Program-made: the position numbers and the translations under genes
DNA from: CAZZNY01 sp964655935
GTDB lineage: Bacteria > Patescibacteriota > Gracilibacteria > BD1-5 > UBA2023
DNA: 64,000 bases
Assembly (NCBI GenBank): GCA_964655935.1
Contig: CAZZNY010000002.1
Coordinates: 186,001 to 250,000 of the forward strand
Reading direction: 5' to 3'
Shown: piece by piece, positions 42,864 through 51,358 of the stretch
Numbering within the stretch: the stretch's first letter is position 1
Layout of the letters: each line of letters begins with the position of its first letter
The notes under the pieces: model-generated
What the model saw: only the letters and a program-made list of their open reading frames with translations
Told to the model about the DNA's origin: nothing
Databases searched by the model: none

Positions 42864-42891
42864 TTGACAAAAATGATTTTTTTAATATAAA
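42864..42891 (+). promoter_or_regulatory. Consensus promoter of the 42998-adk cassette with a 5'-end hairpin
   Basis: TTGACA (42864-42869), 16-bp spacer, TATAAA (42886-42891). An 8-bp stem ATCCTCAC/GTGAGGAT (42897-42917) would form at the very 5' end of the transcript. The rest of the 320-bp gap back to the kinase gene shows nothing recognisable. Confidence 0.7.
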
Positions 42892-42997
42892 AGATAATCC
42901 TCACACTTCGTGAGGATCTTATACTGCTATTTTTTGTAGTGGCAGTCTTTTACAAAAACACATGCTCCATCTCGGAGCCTTCTTCGGAGCAGTACCA

Positions 42998-43360
42998 ATG
43001 CATCCTTCTATACCCATTATTATCCTCATTGGTGGTCTAAACCCCACTGATGTCGCTCCTTCAAGCTGGGTGGAAGCGGATTCGTTTCTTTCGACACGAA
43101 TCGACACCTACTACCCACACGCTACTCTCGGCGTAGATTGGAGAGTTCGACTCAAACCAGAGTTCGTGACTCAAGTAAAATACCCGAGCGTTAAGGTGGT
43201 GCAGGTCACCATTTGTGAAAAGGATCTAGTTCTTTTTGCAAGAACTATGAACAATATTTTCACGGAACGAGAAGTTTGGTTTATGATTCCTGATTCATTT
43301 CGGGTTCACCTACCAAATACACTCATCCCCTCTTCCACCTTCGTTGGTCAGCTCGACTAA
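42998..43360 (+). CDS. Hypothetical protein, standard-code-like cassette gene upstream of adk
   Basis: 120 residues ending in TAA 43358-43360. I prefer ATG 42998, which has GGAG 8 nt upstream, over in-frame ATG 42962, which has none. No internal TGA. Hydrophobic start (MHPSIPIIILIGGLNPTD) and beta-rich remainder (WRVRLKPEF; VKVVQVTICEKDLVLFA). It is 24 bp before adk in the same transcript and shares its cassette features. No family is recognised. Confidence 0.65.
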   Translation: MHPSIPIIILIGGLNPTDVAPSSWVEADSFLSTRIDTYYPHATLGVDWRVRLKPEFVTQVKYPSVKVVQVTICEKDLVLFARTMNNIFTEREVWFMIPDSFRVHLPNTLIPSSTFVGQLD

Positions 43361-43384
43361 CCCACCTTTCAAAAGGAACTCCTC

Positions 43385-43987
43385 ATGAAGGCCTCTATCA
43401 TCCTCGTAGGAATTCAAGGATCTGGGAAAGGGACCCAGGCTAAGTTGCTCAACAGTGTCTTCCAGACACTTCATCTCTCGACCGGCGATATGTGCCGAAC
43501 GAAAGCAAAAAAACTAGCCGATTCCGGAAAACTCATTGATGACAGTGTCATCTTCCATATTCTGAGAGAAGAACTTCAGGAACTCGACACGACGACCCCA
43601 GAACTTCTCATTTGGGACGGTATCCCGCGGACCGTGGAACAGGCTCGACGATTCCCTACCTTCCTCACGAAGAATGGCTTGCCGCCAGTTCGTGCAGTAA
43701 TCCATCTCAGAATCACTGACGATACTGCGAAAGAACGTGTCGTCATCCGGATAGAAGAAGCCTTCGATGAGGGTGGACAGGTTCGCGAAGACGATCTGGT
43801 AATTACCAAGGTCGAGCAGCGTCTTGCTGACTTCCACAAACACACGGAGCCATGCTTCGAGGTATTCAAAGAACAGGATATTCCCGTTCTCCAGATCGAC
43901 GGAACTCAGCGAAAGGAGGTAATCGCACAAAAGATCATCGACTTCCTGCAAAAAATTCTCTCCGAAACACTTATCCAGGCCAATTAG
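43385..43987 (+). CDS. adk: Adenylate kinase, standard-code-like cassette gene
   Basis: 200 residues; interconverts ATP + AMP and 2 ADP. P-loop GIQGSGKGTQ, LSTGDMCR for AMP binding, WDGIPRTVEQA (family DGFPRT box), and REDD/RLADFHKHTEP in the LID and C-terminal part. The LID is short and lacks zinc cysteines. It ends in TAG, has no internal TGA despite nine glycines, and AGGA precedes the ATG. Codon use is richer in GC-ending codons than in the native genes around it. A GC-rich terminator follows. Confidence 0.92.
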   Translation: MKASIILVGIQGSGKGTQAKLLNSVFQTLHLSTGDMCRTKAKKLADSGKLIDDSVIFHILREELQELDTTTPELLIWDGIPRTVEQARRFPTFLTKNGLPPVRAVIHLRITDDTAKERVVIRIEEAFDEGGQVREDDLVITKVEQRLADFHKHTEPCFEVFKEQDIPVLQIDGTQRKEVIAQKIIDFLQKILSETLIQAN

Positions 43988-44059
43988 CTGGATTAATATT
44001 TTCAGCTCCGACCCCGACGTATGATGTCGCAGTATTGTCATACGCAGCGGAGACTGCAC

Positions 44060-44097
44060 GAGGCCCTGGGATCAAACCCAGGGCCTCACCCGTTTTT
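44060..44097 (+). terminator. Terminator of the adk cassette
   Basis: Perfect 11-bp stem GAGGCCCTGGG/CCCAGGGCCTC, then a T-run. Between here and dnaJ (44100-44252) there is AT-rich sequence and a worn AAGCTT-rich repeat remnant, no gene. Confidence 0.85.
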
Positions 44098-44252
44098 ACT
44101 CCATACCAAAATTGATTTTTTTCATTTTTCAATAGAATAGACAAGCTTAAGGCTATAAGCTTCAAACTACAAGAAAAACACCATCTCTTGCTGCTTGGTG
44201 CTTGCCGCTTCAGGCTCATTTATAATTTAGAATTTAAAATTTATAATTCCCA

Positions 44253-45380
44253 ATGTCTCAAGATTTTTATAACCTCCTCTGAGTCGACAAAAACGCTAGC
44301 CCCGAAGAACTCAAAAAAGCCTACCGAAAAAAGGCAATGGAACTTCATCCAGACCGACACGGCGGCGACAAAGAAAAAGAAGCTGAATTCAAACGAGTCA
44401 ACGAAGCCTATGCAACACTTTCTGATACACAAAAACGAGCGAATTACGATCGATACGGTTCTGCGGATGGACCTACTGGTTTTTCCGGAGGTTTTGGTGG
44501 ACAAGGATTCGGTGGAGGTGTCGAATTTGATATGGGTGATATTTTCGAGTCATTTTTCTGACAGGGCTTCGGTGGAGGATCTCGCGGATGAAAGAAAAAA
44601 CGAGATGAATCCGGCGAAGATATCGAGACACAGATCCGCCTCACTTTTGCTGATGCTATTTTTGGAACCAAGAAAACTATCTCACTCAACAAAAAAATCG
44701 TCTGTCACATCTGTCATGGATCCGGTGCAAAAGAATGATCAAAACCAAAACCATGTACTACGTGTCATGGCTCCGGTCATGTCCGTACTCGCTCTCAGAC
44801 GTTTTTCTGAGTCGTCGAACAGACAGCGATCTGTCCAGCTTGTCATGGTACAGGCGAAGTAATCGAGAACGTATGCGACAAGTGTCGTGGAGAAAAACGA
44901 ATAAATGTTAAAGAAGACAAGGAAATAACCGTACCAGCAGGAATCGATAATGAGATGACTGTGAAGCTTACTGGTGAAGGAAATGAATGAACGAACGGAC
45001 GAAATGGTGACCTTTATATCACATTCTTCGTTCCCGACAGCTTCGAATGACTCAAACGAGACGATATGGATCTCCACTATGCGATCGCGATCGATCCGAT
45101 CGAAGCGGTTCTCGGCATCAAGAAAAAACTCAAAATCCCCGTCATCGGTGAACGAACCATCGAGATCGACTCAGGTACCCAACACGGCGAGACGATCAAA
45201 CTCAAATGAGACGGAGTGAAACATATCCAAAAAGATATCAAAGGTGATTTGATTATTACAATTCATATCTCCATACCAAAAAAACTCTCCAAAAAAGAAC
45301 ACGAACTCTATATGTCGCTCGCAAAAGAAAAGAAACTCGATATAAACGAAAAAGGCTTTTTAGGAAAATTGTTTGATTAA
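44253..45380 (+). CDS. dnaJ: Chaperone DnaJ (Hsp40)
   Basis: 375 residues; J-domain co-chaperone of DnaK. J domain (1-68) with the HPD motif in ELHPDRHGG; Gly/Phe-rich linker (75-120); zinc-finger domain (about 140-215) with four Cys-x-x-Cys repeats: CHICHGSG, CTTCHGSG, CPACHGTG and CDKCRGE; C-terminal beta domains follow. Eight TGA codons align with conserved glycines, for example NLLGVDKNAS and GSGAKEGSKPKPC. Codon use is enriched in GTC and CTC, as in a highly expressed gene, yet it is clearly native. No Shine-Dalgarno sequence. grpE and dnaK are not in the window. Confidence 0.95.
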
Positions 45381-45420
45381 TAGTCTCATCCATAATAAAA
45401 ATGCAAATCTTCCTAAGAAA

Positions 45421-45554
45421 CGGGAGATATCGGGAGAGCTTGAGAGGGGAAACTGTTTGAGCAGGTCGAGAGTCGTGCAGATACTGAGTATTAACTATGT
45501 CTGCGAGTTTTTCTCCTCTCAAAACTTTTGGTACTTTTGGTTACAAAAGTATAT
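45421..45554. repeat. Structured dispersed element, copy 2
   Basis: Close match to copies at 30155 and 59401; arms GAGAGGGGAAAC and TTTTTCTCCTCTC, inner GCAGA/TCTGC, tail TTTTGGTACTTTTGGTTACA. Similarity to copy 3 extends on both sides (AAATCT-T-CC-AAGAA before, ACTGGATC after). From 45590 to 45665 an inverted CCCGGATATTTTCTGGAA/TTCCAGAAAATTCTGGG pair looks like another worn element. No gene in the 45381-45691 gap. Confidence 0.8.
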
Positions 45555-45691
45555 AAAAAATCCTCATCTTTTCTAAATGTTTTTATACTGGATCCCGGAT
45601 ATTTTCTGGAATAGATGCTGATACTTCGAATAGTTTTAACTTCCAGAAAATTCTGGGATGACGTACTACTTTACGACTTTACAGACCGCTT

Positions 45692-46426
45692 ATGTTCGAC
45701 CTCAAGAATAAAATCGTCCTCATCACCGGAGCATCTCGAGGCATCTGAGCCGCGACAGCTCTACGATTCGCGAGTGAATGAAGCAAGGTTATTATCAATT
45801 ATTTTCAGAATCAACAAGAAGCGAAACAAGTTCAAGAGACCATCCTAAAAAACGGTGGAAAAGCTGAAATAATCCAAGCGAATATCTCTGATCCTAAACA
45901 AGTAACAAGACTTTTCGAACAAATAATTGCGCTTCACGGAACTCTCGATATACTCATCAACAATGCTGGAATTCTCGGACCTTATGACAAAATCGAAAAT
46001 ATCACGCCTGAAGATATAAAAACTACTTTTGAAACAAATCTCTACGGCGCTATGTACTGTTCGCAGGAATTCATCCGAATTATGAAACAGCAAAATAAGA
46101 AATGAATTATTCTCTTCAATTCTTCGATTCACGGAAATCACGAGATCAGTGGAAATCCTCTCTGTATTCCGTACTGTACGACGAAAGCCGCTCTCACGAA
46201 CTTCGCTGCGAATCTCGCAAAATCCGAAGCTCCAAATATCCGAGTAAACACCATCGCACCAGGTCCAACGCTTACACCAATGTGGGACGAAGATACTGAT
46301 GAGACAAAACGTGCCGTGATCGAAAATACCCCTCTCAAACGATGGACAACCCCAGAAGAAGTCGCTGACAGTTTCGTATTCTTTGCAAAAAATGAAGCAT
46401 TCACCGGTCAAACTCTCTATATCTAA
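45692..46426 (+). CDS. Short-chain dehydrogenase/reductase
   Basis: 244 residues, classical SDR: TGASRGIGAAT (NAD(P)-binding; the last Gly of GIG encoded by TGA), INNAGILGP, FNSSIHG with the catalytic Ser, and YCTTKAAL with catalytic Tyr and Lys. The C-terminus follows the FabG pattern (IAPGPTLTPMW ... WTTPEEVADSFVFFA). The substrate is not evident; FabG-like ketoacyl reduction or a sugar/alcohol reductase is possible. Start ATG 45692 without a Shine-Dalgarno sequence. A zinc-ribbon gene follows after 35 bp. Confidence 0.9.
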
Positions 46427-46461
46427 TCTGCTAATATTCTAATCCTCTAACCCGCTATTTT

Positions 46462-46698
46462 ATGACTACCGCATATAACGACCTCATCAATATCCCATCT
46501 TTCGGAAAGAAAAAAGAAACTGAATTCGTAGAAGATCGAGGTGATGTCCGATTCTACTGTCGAGACTGTGGAAAAATCGTCGAAGTTACTCGACTTCATC
46601 CACAAAAATACGACTATGAATGCAATGAATGCAAAAGTAAAAATATCGCCATCGGAACCGAAGCTTCGATAAAAGAAGTGTATTTGAATAAAAGATAA
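46462..46698 (+). CDS. Small zinc-ribbon protein
   Basis: 78 residues with a two-pair zinc ribbon: FYCRDCGKIVEV and YECNECKSKNIAIG. No TGA codons. The fold is typical of small nucleic-acid-binding or ribosome-associated ribbons, but no specific family is recognised. It follows the SDR gene in the same direction. No Shine-Dalgarno sequence. Confidence 0.75.
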   Translation: MTTAYNDLINIPSFGKKKETEFVEDRGDVRFYCRDCGKIVEVTRLHPQKYDYECNECKSKNIAIGTEASIKEVYLNKR

Positions 46699-46728
46699 GC
46701 CCGGTCGAATCTATCGAACACGGGCCTT
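46697..46728. terminator. Possible terminator hairpin between convergent genes
   Basis: AAGCCCGGTCGA/TCGAACACGGGCCTT stem with mismatches; there is no real T-run on either side, so termination is uncertain. Confidence 0.45.
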
Positions 46729-46749
46729 AACAGTAACAAGAACGATCCA

Positions 46750-46977
46750 TTACTTTTGAGGGAAATACCTAGTTATGAGTCCTCTGAGATATTTACGAGC
46801 AGCTACACTGCCGGAAATACGTCTCATCCCATCCTCAACCCACGTGCGAGCACGTTGAAGTTGAAGACGTTCAGACTCATCCGATTCAGATAATTCTTCT
46901 TCCCTTTTTAATACGAGAGAAAGAATCATCTTCTTCGCAAGGTTGTTCCACCCTTCTTCCAAACTAGCGGGAGGCAT
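46750..46977 (-). CDS. Hypothetical small protein, standard-code-like cassette gene on the minus strand
   Basis: 75 residues starting at ATG 46977 (MPPASLEEGW), with GGAG 6 nt upstream, and ending in TAA. An in-frame ATG 12 nt further up has no Shine-Dalgarno sequence. No TGA. Helical and charged (LVLKREEELSESDESERLQL; ARTWVEDGMRRI). It has a TTGACA-N15-TATAAT promoter and a palindromic leader, matching the plus-strand cassettes and showing that the class is not limited to one strand. No family is recognised. Confidence 0.65.
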   Translation of the reverse strand: MPPASLEEGWNNLAKKMILSLVLKREEELSESDESERLQLQRARTWVEDGMRRISGSVAARKYLRGLITRYFPQK

Positions 46978-46993
46978 AATTATCTCCAAAAAT

Positions 46994-47041
46994 ACAGGAT
47001 CTCCTGTAATGTTTATTATAGATAAGCTATAAATTTGTCAA
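46994..47041 (-). promoter_or_regulatory. Promoter and leader palindrome of the 46977 gene
   Basis: On the minus strand: TTGACA (47041-47036), 15-bp spacer, TATAAT (47020-47015), then the perfect palindrome ACAGGA-GA-TCCTGT (47007-46994) just before the Shine-Dalgarno region. Confidence 0.6.
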
Positions 47042-47066
47042 TATTTCTATTTTTCTAATAATTACC

Positions 47067-48485
47067 ATGAAAAAAGATACCATCCTCTCAAATATCACTA
47101 TCGAAAAACTCATCTTCGGTGGAAAATGACTTGCCCGCACAGCCGAAGGCAAGAAAATTCTTATTTCCGGTGGAGCCATCCCAGAAAGCATTGTCGACAT
47201 CCGTGTCATCCGAAGCAAATCGAGCTTCATCGAAGGCCAGATTGTCAAAATCGTAAAAAAATCTCCGCTCGAAGAAGAAGTGGCTCCAGGAATCCAAGTC
47301 TACGGATGATGTAAATGGCTTCCGATCAAATATGAAAATCAGCTTAAAATCAAGGAATGACAGGTTCGTGAAGCGTTTCATCATATCCGCGACAAAGTCG
47401 AAGGTGCTATTTTTCATCCAATCGTCGCTTCTCCAGAAAAATTCGCATACCGAAACAAGGTCGAGTTTTCTTGGGGAAAATATATCTCAGATCGAGAATG
47501 AGTTCGTGATGAATTCCGTTTCGGATTCCACGAACAAGGTACGTTCGATCGTATCATCAACTGTGAAAGTTGTGTTCTTGCCGATACTGAGATTAACGAG
47601 ATTTTTCACGAAGTGGACACATTTTCTCGAAGTACAGATTTACCGACTTACGATCCGAAACGATCTGAAGGATTTTGGAGACATCTCGTCATACGAAAGG
47701 GTTCTTTTTCTGGCGAGATCATGCTTATTTTTAGCGTAAATAGCAATCACGAAGATTACCCAGCTGGAAAAAGACTTATCAAAGATTTTATTCAGAATCT
47801 CGTAAAAAAATATCCAAATATCGTCTCAGCTTGTATTCTCGAAAATTTTGGAAAAGCTGATATCGTCACTGGTGAAGTCATAAATATTTTTGGTAAACCG
47901 ACCATCACAGAAAAACTCCTTGGACTCGAATTCGACATCAATCCAAAAAGTTTTTTCCAGACAAATTCATATGGAGCCGAGCTTCTCTATAAAAAAGCGC
48001 TCGAATACGCGCTTTCTGGTAATGAAAAAGATAAATGAGTTCTTCTCGATCTCTATGCTGGAACCGGTACGATCGGTATGCTCATGGCGAGAGAATTCGA
48101 ACGTGTCTATAGTGTCGAACTTGTCACTGAAGCAAGTAAAGATGGAGAACGAAACGCACTCAAAAATGGAATCACTAATATGAAATTCGTGAACGAAAAA
48201 GTCGAAGACTTCGTGAAGGTATTCCTCGAATCAGGAAAAAAGACTGACGTCATCATGGTTGATCCACCGCGCGATGGAATGCATCCATCCGCACCTGAGA
48301 GTATTCTCGCATTCAATGCAAATATTATAGTGTATGTCAGCTGTAACCCAGCAACTCTCGTCCGCGATCTCGGACTTCTGCTTGCCACTGATAAGTATCG
48401 AGTCACAGACATTACTCCAGTCGATATGTTTCCCCATACGAATCATATCGAGACGGTTGTACGACTTGAGAAAAAAATATCTTAA
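47067..48485 (+). CDS. RlmD/TrmA-family RNA (uracil-5-)-methyltransferase
   Basis: 472 residues. N-terminal TRAM-like domain (IEKLIFGGKGLARTAEGKKI ... VKIVKKSPLEEE), a central region with VYGGCKWLPIKYENQLKIK, and a C-terminal SAM-binding fold with LLDLYAGTGTIGMLMA, VDPPRDGMHP and the catalytic nucleophile in VSCNPATLVRDL. These enzymes make 5-methyluridine in 23S rRNA or tRNA. RlmD carries four FeS cysteines; here the CGGC box keeps only one Cys (YGGC), so the cluster is probably missing. Target RNA is undecided. TGA codes Gly at several sites. Confidence 0.9.
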
Positions 48486-48502
48486 CAGAAAAAATATCTC
48501 TT

Positions 48503-48536
48503 AAAAAATGAAGTGAATAAAATCACTTCATTTTTT
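48503..48536 (+). terminator. Terminator after the methyltransferase
   Basis: Perfect stem AAAAAATGAAGTGA/TCACTTCATTTTTT. Confidence 0.85.
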
Positions 48537-48572
48537 ATTTACTCATTCGGAATAGAATCTAAGAAGATATAT

Positions 48573-48600
48573 TTGACATTTATTTATTTTTAAATATAAA
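48573..48600 (+). promoter_or_regulatory. Consensus promoter of the 48720-50354 operon
   Basis: TTGACA (48573-48578), 16-bp spacer, TATAAA (48595-48600). A TGCGA/TCGCA hairpin at 48609-48626 lies at the start of a leader of about 110 nt that ends in GAGGAGG. Confidence 0.72.
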
Positions 48601-48719
48601 ATATAGGTTGCGACAAATTTCTCGCACAAAAAAAGTAATTCCGATATCGACAACGGTCGTATATTGGTCTACTATTCGCTCTTTAAAAACCCAACCAAAC
48701 AACCGCCGAGGAGGCACAC

Positions 48720-49595
48720 ATGAACAAAGTAATAAGTAGGTTCGTTCAGTGTCTCCTTTGGCCATGGAGACACAAGATGACGACCCTAGTGGTTGTCGCC
48801 TTCTTTACCTGTTTTGGGTTCTATGCTCGCCTTACAGCGAGTAAAGCTCTGCAGGAAGAAAAGGAGTTCTGGAATCAGGCTGATCGCCTGACTCCAGAAC
48901 AGCGAACTCAAATCCGCAACCACATGATCCGGAGCCGAAAGGCACCGTCAATCATGCCCTGGTGTGAGATGGATGGGGACAACTGTGCCCCATATGCCTG
49001 GAAGGTAATCAATCTTCTATCTGGCATCAAGCTGAATCATGCCAAAGGTCGAGGTGGAGCTTGGCAGCTCCGAAGTCAAAACAAAGGAAAACTTGCTACG
49101 AAATGGCAGGCTGACCAAAGTGAAAATTTCCTCGAAATGCTGACGAAGCTCGATCAACGAGGACTCTACCTTGTAGGGTTCCGCTGGGCGAATACTCGGC
49201 ATGGAGATGAGATCGAAAAGGCCCAAGAAGACTCCAACTCACACGTTGTGGTTTACACTGGCGGGGAGTTCATTCACATGTACTCCCCAGAGGGATGTGA
49301 TCCTCTTGTCATCGAATCTTCCGAATCATTCTTAGATGACGGGAAGATGCTACCAGTGTGGATTACAGAAGTTACACCATCCAATGGAAAGGCGTTTCGG
49401 TTTGCAAAAACCAAAGAAACCCTCAAGTTGGAACAGAAAATCTGGAAATGGTCGAGCCTCCACTGGTGGCTTTCTATTCCTGATCGTCCATTCCACATCA
49501 ACATCGCTCGCCCTGTAACATACATGGAGCGAGCCATTCTAAACCTAGTGAAGGGTGACTACGAACAGTACCCTCATCTTCCCCTCGGCGAATAG
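48720..49595 (+). CDS. Membrane-anchored cysteine-peptidase-like protein, standard-code-like cassette gene
   Basis: 291 residues, TAG stop, no internal TGA, GAGGAGG before the ATG. An N-terminal transmembrane helix (about 18-40, MTTLVVVAFFTCFGFYA) anchors an extracytoplasmic domain. DNCAPYAWKVINLLSG and SNSHVVVYTGGEFIHMYSP give a Cys then His arrangement like NlpC/P60 or CHAP peptidases, and the third gene of this operon is a CHAP protein. Peptidoglycan or peptide cleavage is therefore plausible, but the family match is weak. First gene of a three-gene cassette. Confidence 0.7.
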   Translation: MNKVISRFVQCLLWPWRHKMTTLVVVAFFTCFGFYARLTASKALQEEKEFWNQADRLTPEQRTQIRNHMIRSRKAPSIMPWCEMDGDNCAPYAWKVINLLSGIKLNHAKGRGGAWQLRSQNKGKLATKWQADQSENFLEMLTKLDQRGLYLVGFRWANTRHGDEIEKAQEDSNSHVVVYTGGEFIHMYSPEGCDPLVIESSESFLDDGKMLPVWITEVTPSNGKAFRFAKTKETLKLEQKIWKWSSLHWWLSIPDRPFHINIARPVTYMERAILNLVKGDYEQYPHLPLGE

Positions 49596-49611
49596 CCGGA
49601 AAGGATTCACC

Positions 49612-49791
49612 ATGAAGCGCATTAGTTTTGCCCTCATCACCCTCTTCCTCGCCACTCCGCTTCGCGCGGATGGTGGAGGAGACGAGCTTCCTGCTGGATG
49701 TATCTGGATTCCTTTGGGCATCCTCGCGATCATTATCACGATCGCAGGCATTCGTGCCTTCATCCAATGGATGAAGGAGAAAAAAGGATGA
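49612..49791 (+). CDS. Small exported or membrane protein, standard-code-like, stop overlaps the next start
   Basis: 59 residues if TGA 49789-49791 is a stop. Signal-peptide-like start (MKRISFALITLFLATPLRA), then a transmembrane helix (IWIPLGILAIIITIAGIRAFI) and a basic end. AAAGGA precedes the ATG. Its TGA forms an ATGA overlap with the next gene, whose Shine-Dalgarno sequence AAGGAG lies inside this gene, the classical coupled arrangement. If TGA were read as Gly, 16 more residues would follow to a TAA. Middle gene of the operon; no family is recognised. Confidence 0.65.
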   Translation: MKRISFALITLFLATPLRADGGGDELPAGCIWIPLGILAIIITIAGIRAFIQWMKEKKG

Positions 49792-50354
49792 AACAACTTG
49801 TCCTCATCATCAGCTTCTGCCTCGCAACCCTTTTGGTTGTAATTGCAGGAGTGTGGGCTCTCGGGTATCGATCCGAACCAGCCCACGGGACCGTCCTCGC
49901 GACGGTAGATGGAATTACTATCCACCACCACCGTTCCGGTCAGGATATTCGCGGAGACTTCGGTCTCCAGTTCGAGTGTGTAGAGTTCGTAAACAGATGG
50001 CTCTATGCACACGGACATCGGAACCTGACTCGATCGGGCCACGCCCTCTCCTACTTCGCGAAAGCGGAGGAGAAGGGGCTCCAGCCTTTTAAGAACGGCG
50101 GTTCCGAACCCCCCAAAAAGGGGGATGTGATAGTTTTCTCCTCCTCTGCTCAGAAGTATGGGCATGTGGGTATCATCTGGGAAGTCACTGCCGACAAGGT
50201 AGTGATCACCCAACAAAATGCAGGTCAATGGCTCACGCCTTGGCTAGTAAAACCCGCACCGTTCCAAGAATTTCGCCTGGAACAGAAAGGAAAAAAATAT
50301 CACATCAAGTCCAAAAGGACTCTCAGTTGTATTGGTTGGTCCCGACCGCGCTAA
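49788..50354 (+). CDS. Membrane-anchored CHAP-domain amidase/peptidase, standard-code-like cassette gene
   Basis: 188 residues from ATG 49788 to TAA 50352-50354, no internal TGA. An N-terminal helix (MKQLVLIISFCLATLLVVIAGVWAL) leads to a CHAP domain: the catalytic Cys in QFECVEFVNRWLYA (about residue 63), PPKKGDVIVFSS, and the catalytic His in KYGHVGIIWEV, followed by a Gln/Asn-rich strand. CHAP enzymes cleave peptidoglycan peptides or act as amidases. It is the last gene of the three-gene operon and is followed by a GC-rich terminator. Confidence 0.82.
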   Translation: MKQLVLIISFCLATLLVVIAGVWALGYRSEPAHGTVLATVDGITIHHHRSGQDIRGDFGLQFECVEFVNRWLYAHGHRNLTRSGHALSYFAKAEEKGLQPFKNGGSEPPKKGDVIVFSSSAQKYGHVGIIWEVTADKVVITQQNAGQWLTPWLVKPAPFQEFRLEQKGKKYHIKSKRTLSCIGWSRPR

Positions 50355-50386
50355 ATAGGCGATCCGGATTACATGAAAGAGCATTT

Positions 50387-50420
50387 GAAGCGCGTCGTTC
50401 CGGCGCGCTTCTTTGTTTTT
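50387..50420 (+). terminator. Terminator of the 48720-50354 operon
   Basis: GAAGCGCG/CGCGCTTC stem with a 9-nt loop, then TTTGTTTTTT. Confidence 0.82.
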
Positions 50421-50495
50421 TGTACAATATTATGAAAAGGTTTTTTAGATTTTTATAATGAATAATAGCATCCTGTCTTGAAACCAGATTTGATA

Positions 50496-50523
50496 TTGCT
50501 TTTTCAAAAATTTTGAATATAAC
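50496..50523 (+). promoter_or_regulatory. Promoter of the 50630 gene
   Basis: TTGCTT (50496-50501), 16-bp spacer, TATAAC (50518-50523). A TGGTCT-T-AGACCA hairpin (about 50602-50615) precedes the GAGG Shine-Dalgarno sequence. Confidence 0.5.
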
Positions 50524-50629
50524 TATGCGGCCAACCGGCAAATCGCACCTTCTCCTACCAGATTTCTCCTTCATTTGTAAATGGGTAGGCATTTATAAAA
50601 ATGGTCTTAGACCACAATCGAGGTGTCCC

Positions 50630-51193
50630 TTGAAATATCTTCTCTCTTTCGCTTTGCTGACTCTACTCAGCACACCACTCTCAGCACAGGCCTACTACGA
50701 CGGAGTATCTGTACTCACACAGAAACTCTATCCAGAAATGGAAAGGATACTCCTTTTCCAGACCCCTGAAACAAAAGGCAGTGATAGCAAAACTTCCGCT
50801 ACCGGAAGCGAACTCGCGTTCGCAATGTCTGGGGAGAAAACCGGACTTAAAATTAGAATAATTACCCTTGAGGAAGGTTTAAGTCTTGAAAAGGTAAGCA
50901 AAATCGTTCTGCAATCTTTTAAGAAAGGCTACGTTGTATTTCTACCTGATGGAGATCCCAATATAAGACCGGGATCACGAATTGCAAATGTAATTCTTTC
51001 CGCCGCAGTAAGATTCAAAGCTCCCGTGTTTGCCACAGATCCAAAATGGCTCGAAGATAATCGAGTACTAGCGGTCGCGGGAGAGAAAATACCAACACCT
51101 CTCTTTAACCAAAAGCTGGTCGAGAAACTCGGTCTCACCGAGGCAATGAAAGATATTTTGAAGACACCTCCACCCACCACAACGACTCCATGA
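50630..51193 (+). CDS. Exported protein, possibly substrate-binding-like, standard-code-like, ends in TGA
   Basis: 187 residues starting at TTG 50630, chosen because it gives a clean signal peptide (KYLLSFALLTLLSTPLSAQA) and has GAGG 6 nt upstream; a longer frame upstream has no such start. It ends in TGA 51191-51193, then a terminator. Reading TGA as Gly would run through that terminator and join, in the same frame, the next gene. The middle (GYVVFLPDGDPNIRPGSRIA ... FKAPVFATDPKWLEDNR) resembles the ligand lobe of ABC substrate-binding proteins, a weak match. The C-terminus is a Pro/Thr run. Confidence 0.68.
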   Translation: MKYLLSFALLTLLSTPLSAQAYYDGVSVLTQKLYPEMERILLFQTPETKGSDSKTSATGSELAFAMSGEKTGLKIRIITLEEGLSLEKVSKIVLQSFKKGYVVFLPDGDPNIRPGSRIANVILSAAVRFKAPVFATDPKWLEDNRVLAVAGEKIPTPLFNQKLVEKLGLTEAMKDILKTPPPTTTTP

Positions 51194-51234
51194 GGCCACT
51201 TGATGACTCTCATGTGAGATGTTGTCAGTGGGAC

Positions 51235-51265
51235 ACAAGCCTCCATTTCTGGAGGCTTGTTTCGT
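51235..51265 (+). terminator. Terminator of the 50630 gene
   Basis: Perfect stem ACAAGCCTCC/GGAGGCTTGT with loop ATTTCT, then TTCG and T-rich sequence, 42 bp after the TGA. Confidence 0.82.
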
Positions 51266-51330
51266 ATTTCCATTAGTTTTTTATTCTCATATGTCATATG
51301 ATTTTTGAAGTTATACATGGAAATGTTTTT

Positions 51331-51358
51331 TTGACAATCACTACCTTCACAGTATAAT
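51331..51358 (+). promoter_or_regulatory. Perfect consensus promoter of the 51425 gene
   Basis: TTGACA (51331-51336), 16-bp spacer, TATAAT (51353-51358). A hairpin ACCCTG-AAAA-CAGGGT (51392-51407) sits just before the GAGG Shine-Dalgarno sequence. Confidence 0.78.

Noticed and set aside
43988..44219. Minus-strand frame downstream of adk ending in a Gly/Asn/Pro-rich stretch
   Set aside because: It overlaps the adk terminator and AT-rich repeat remnants, has no start signal and matches nothing.
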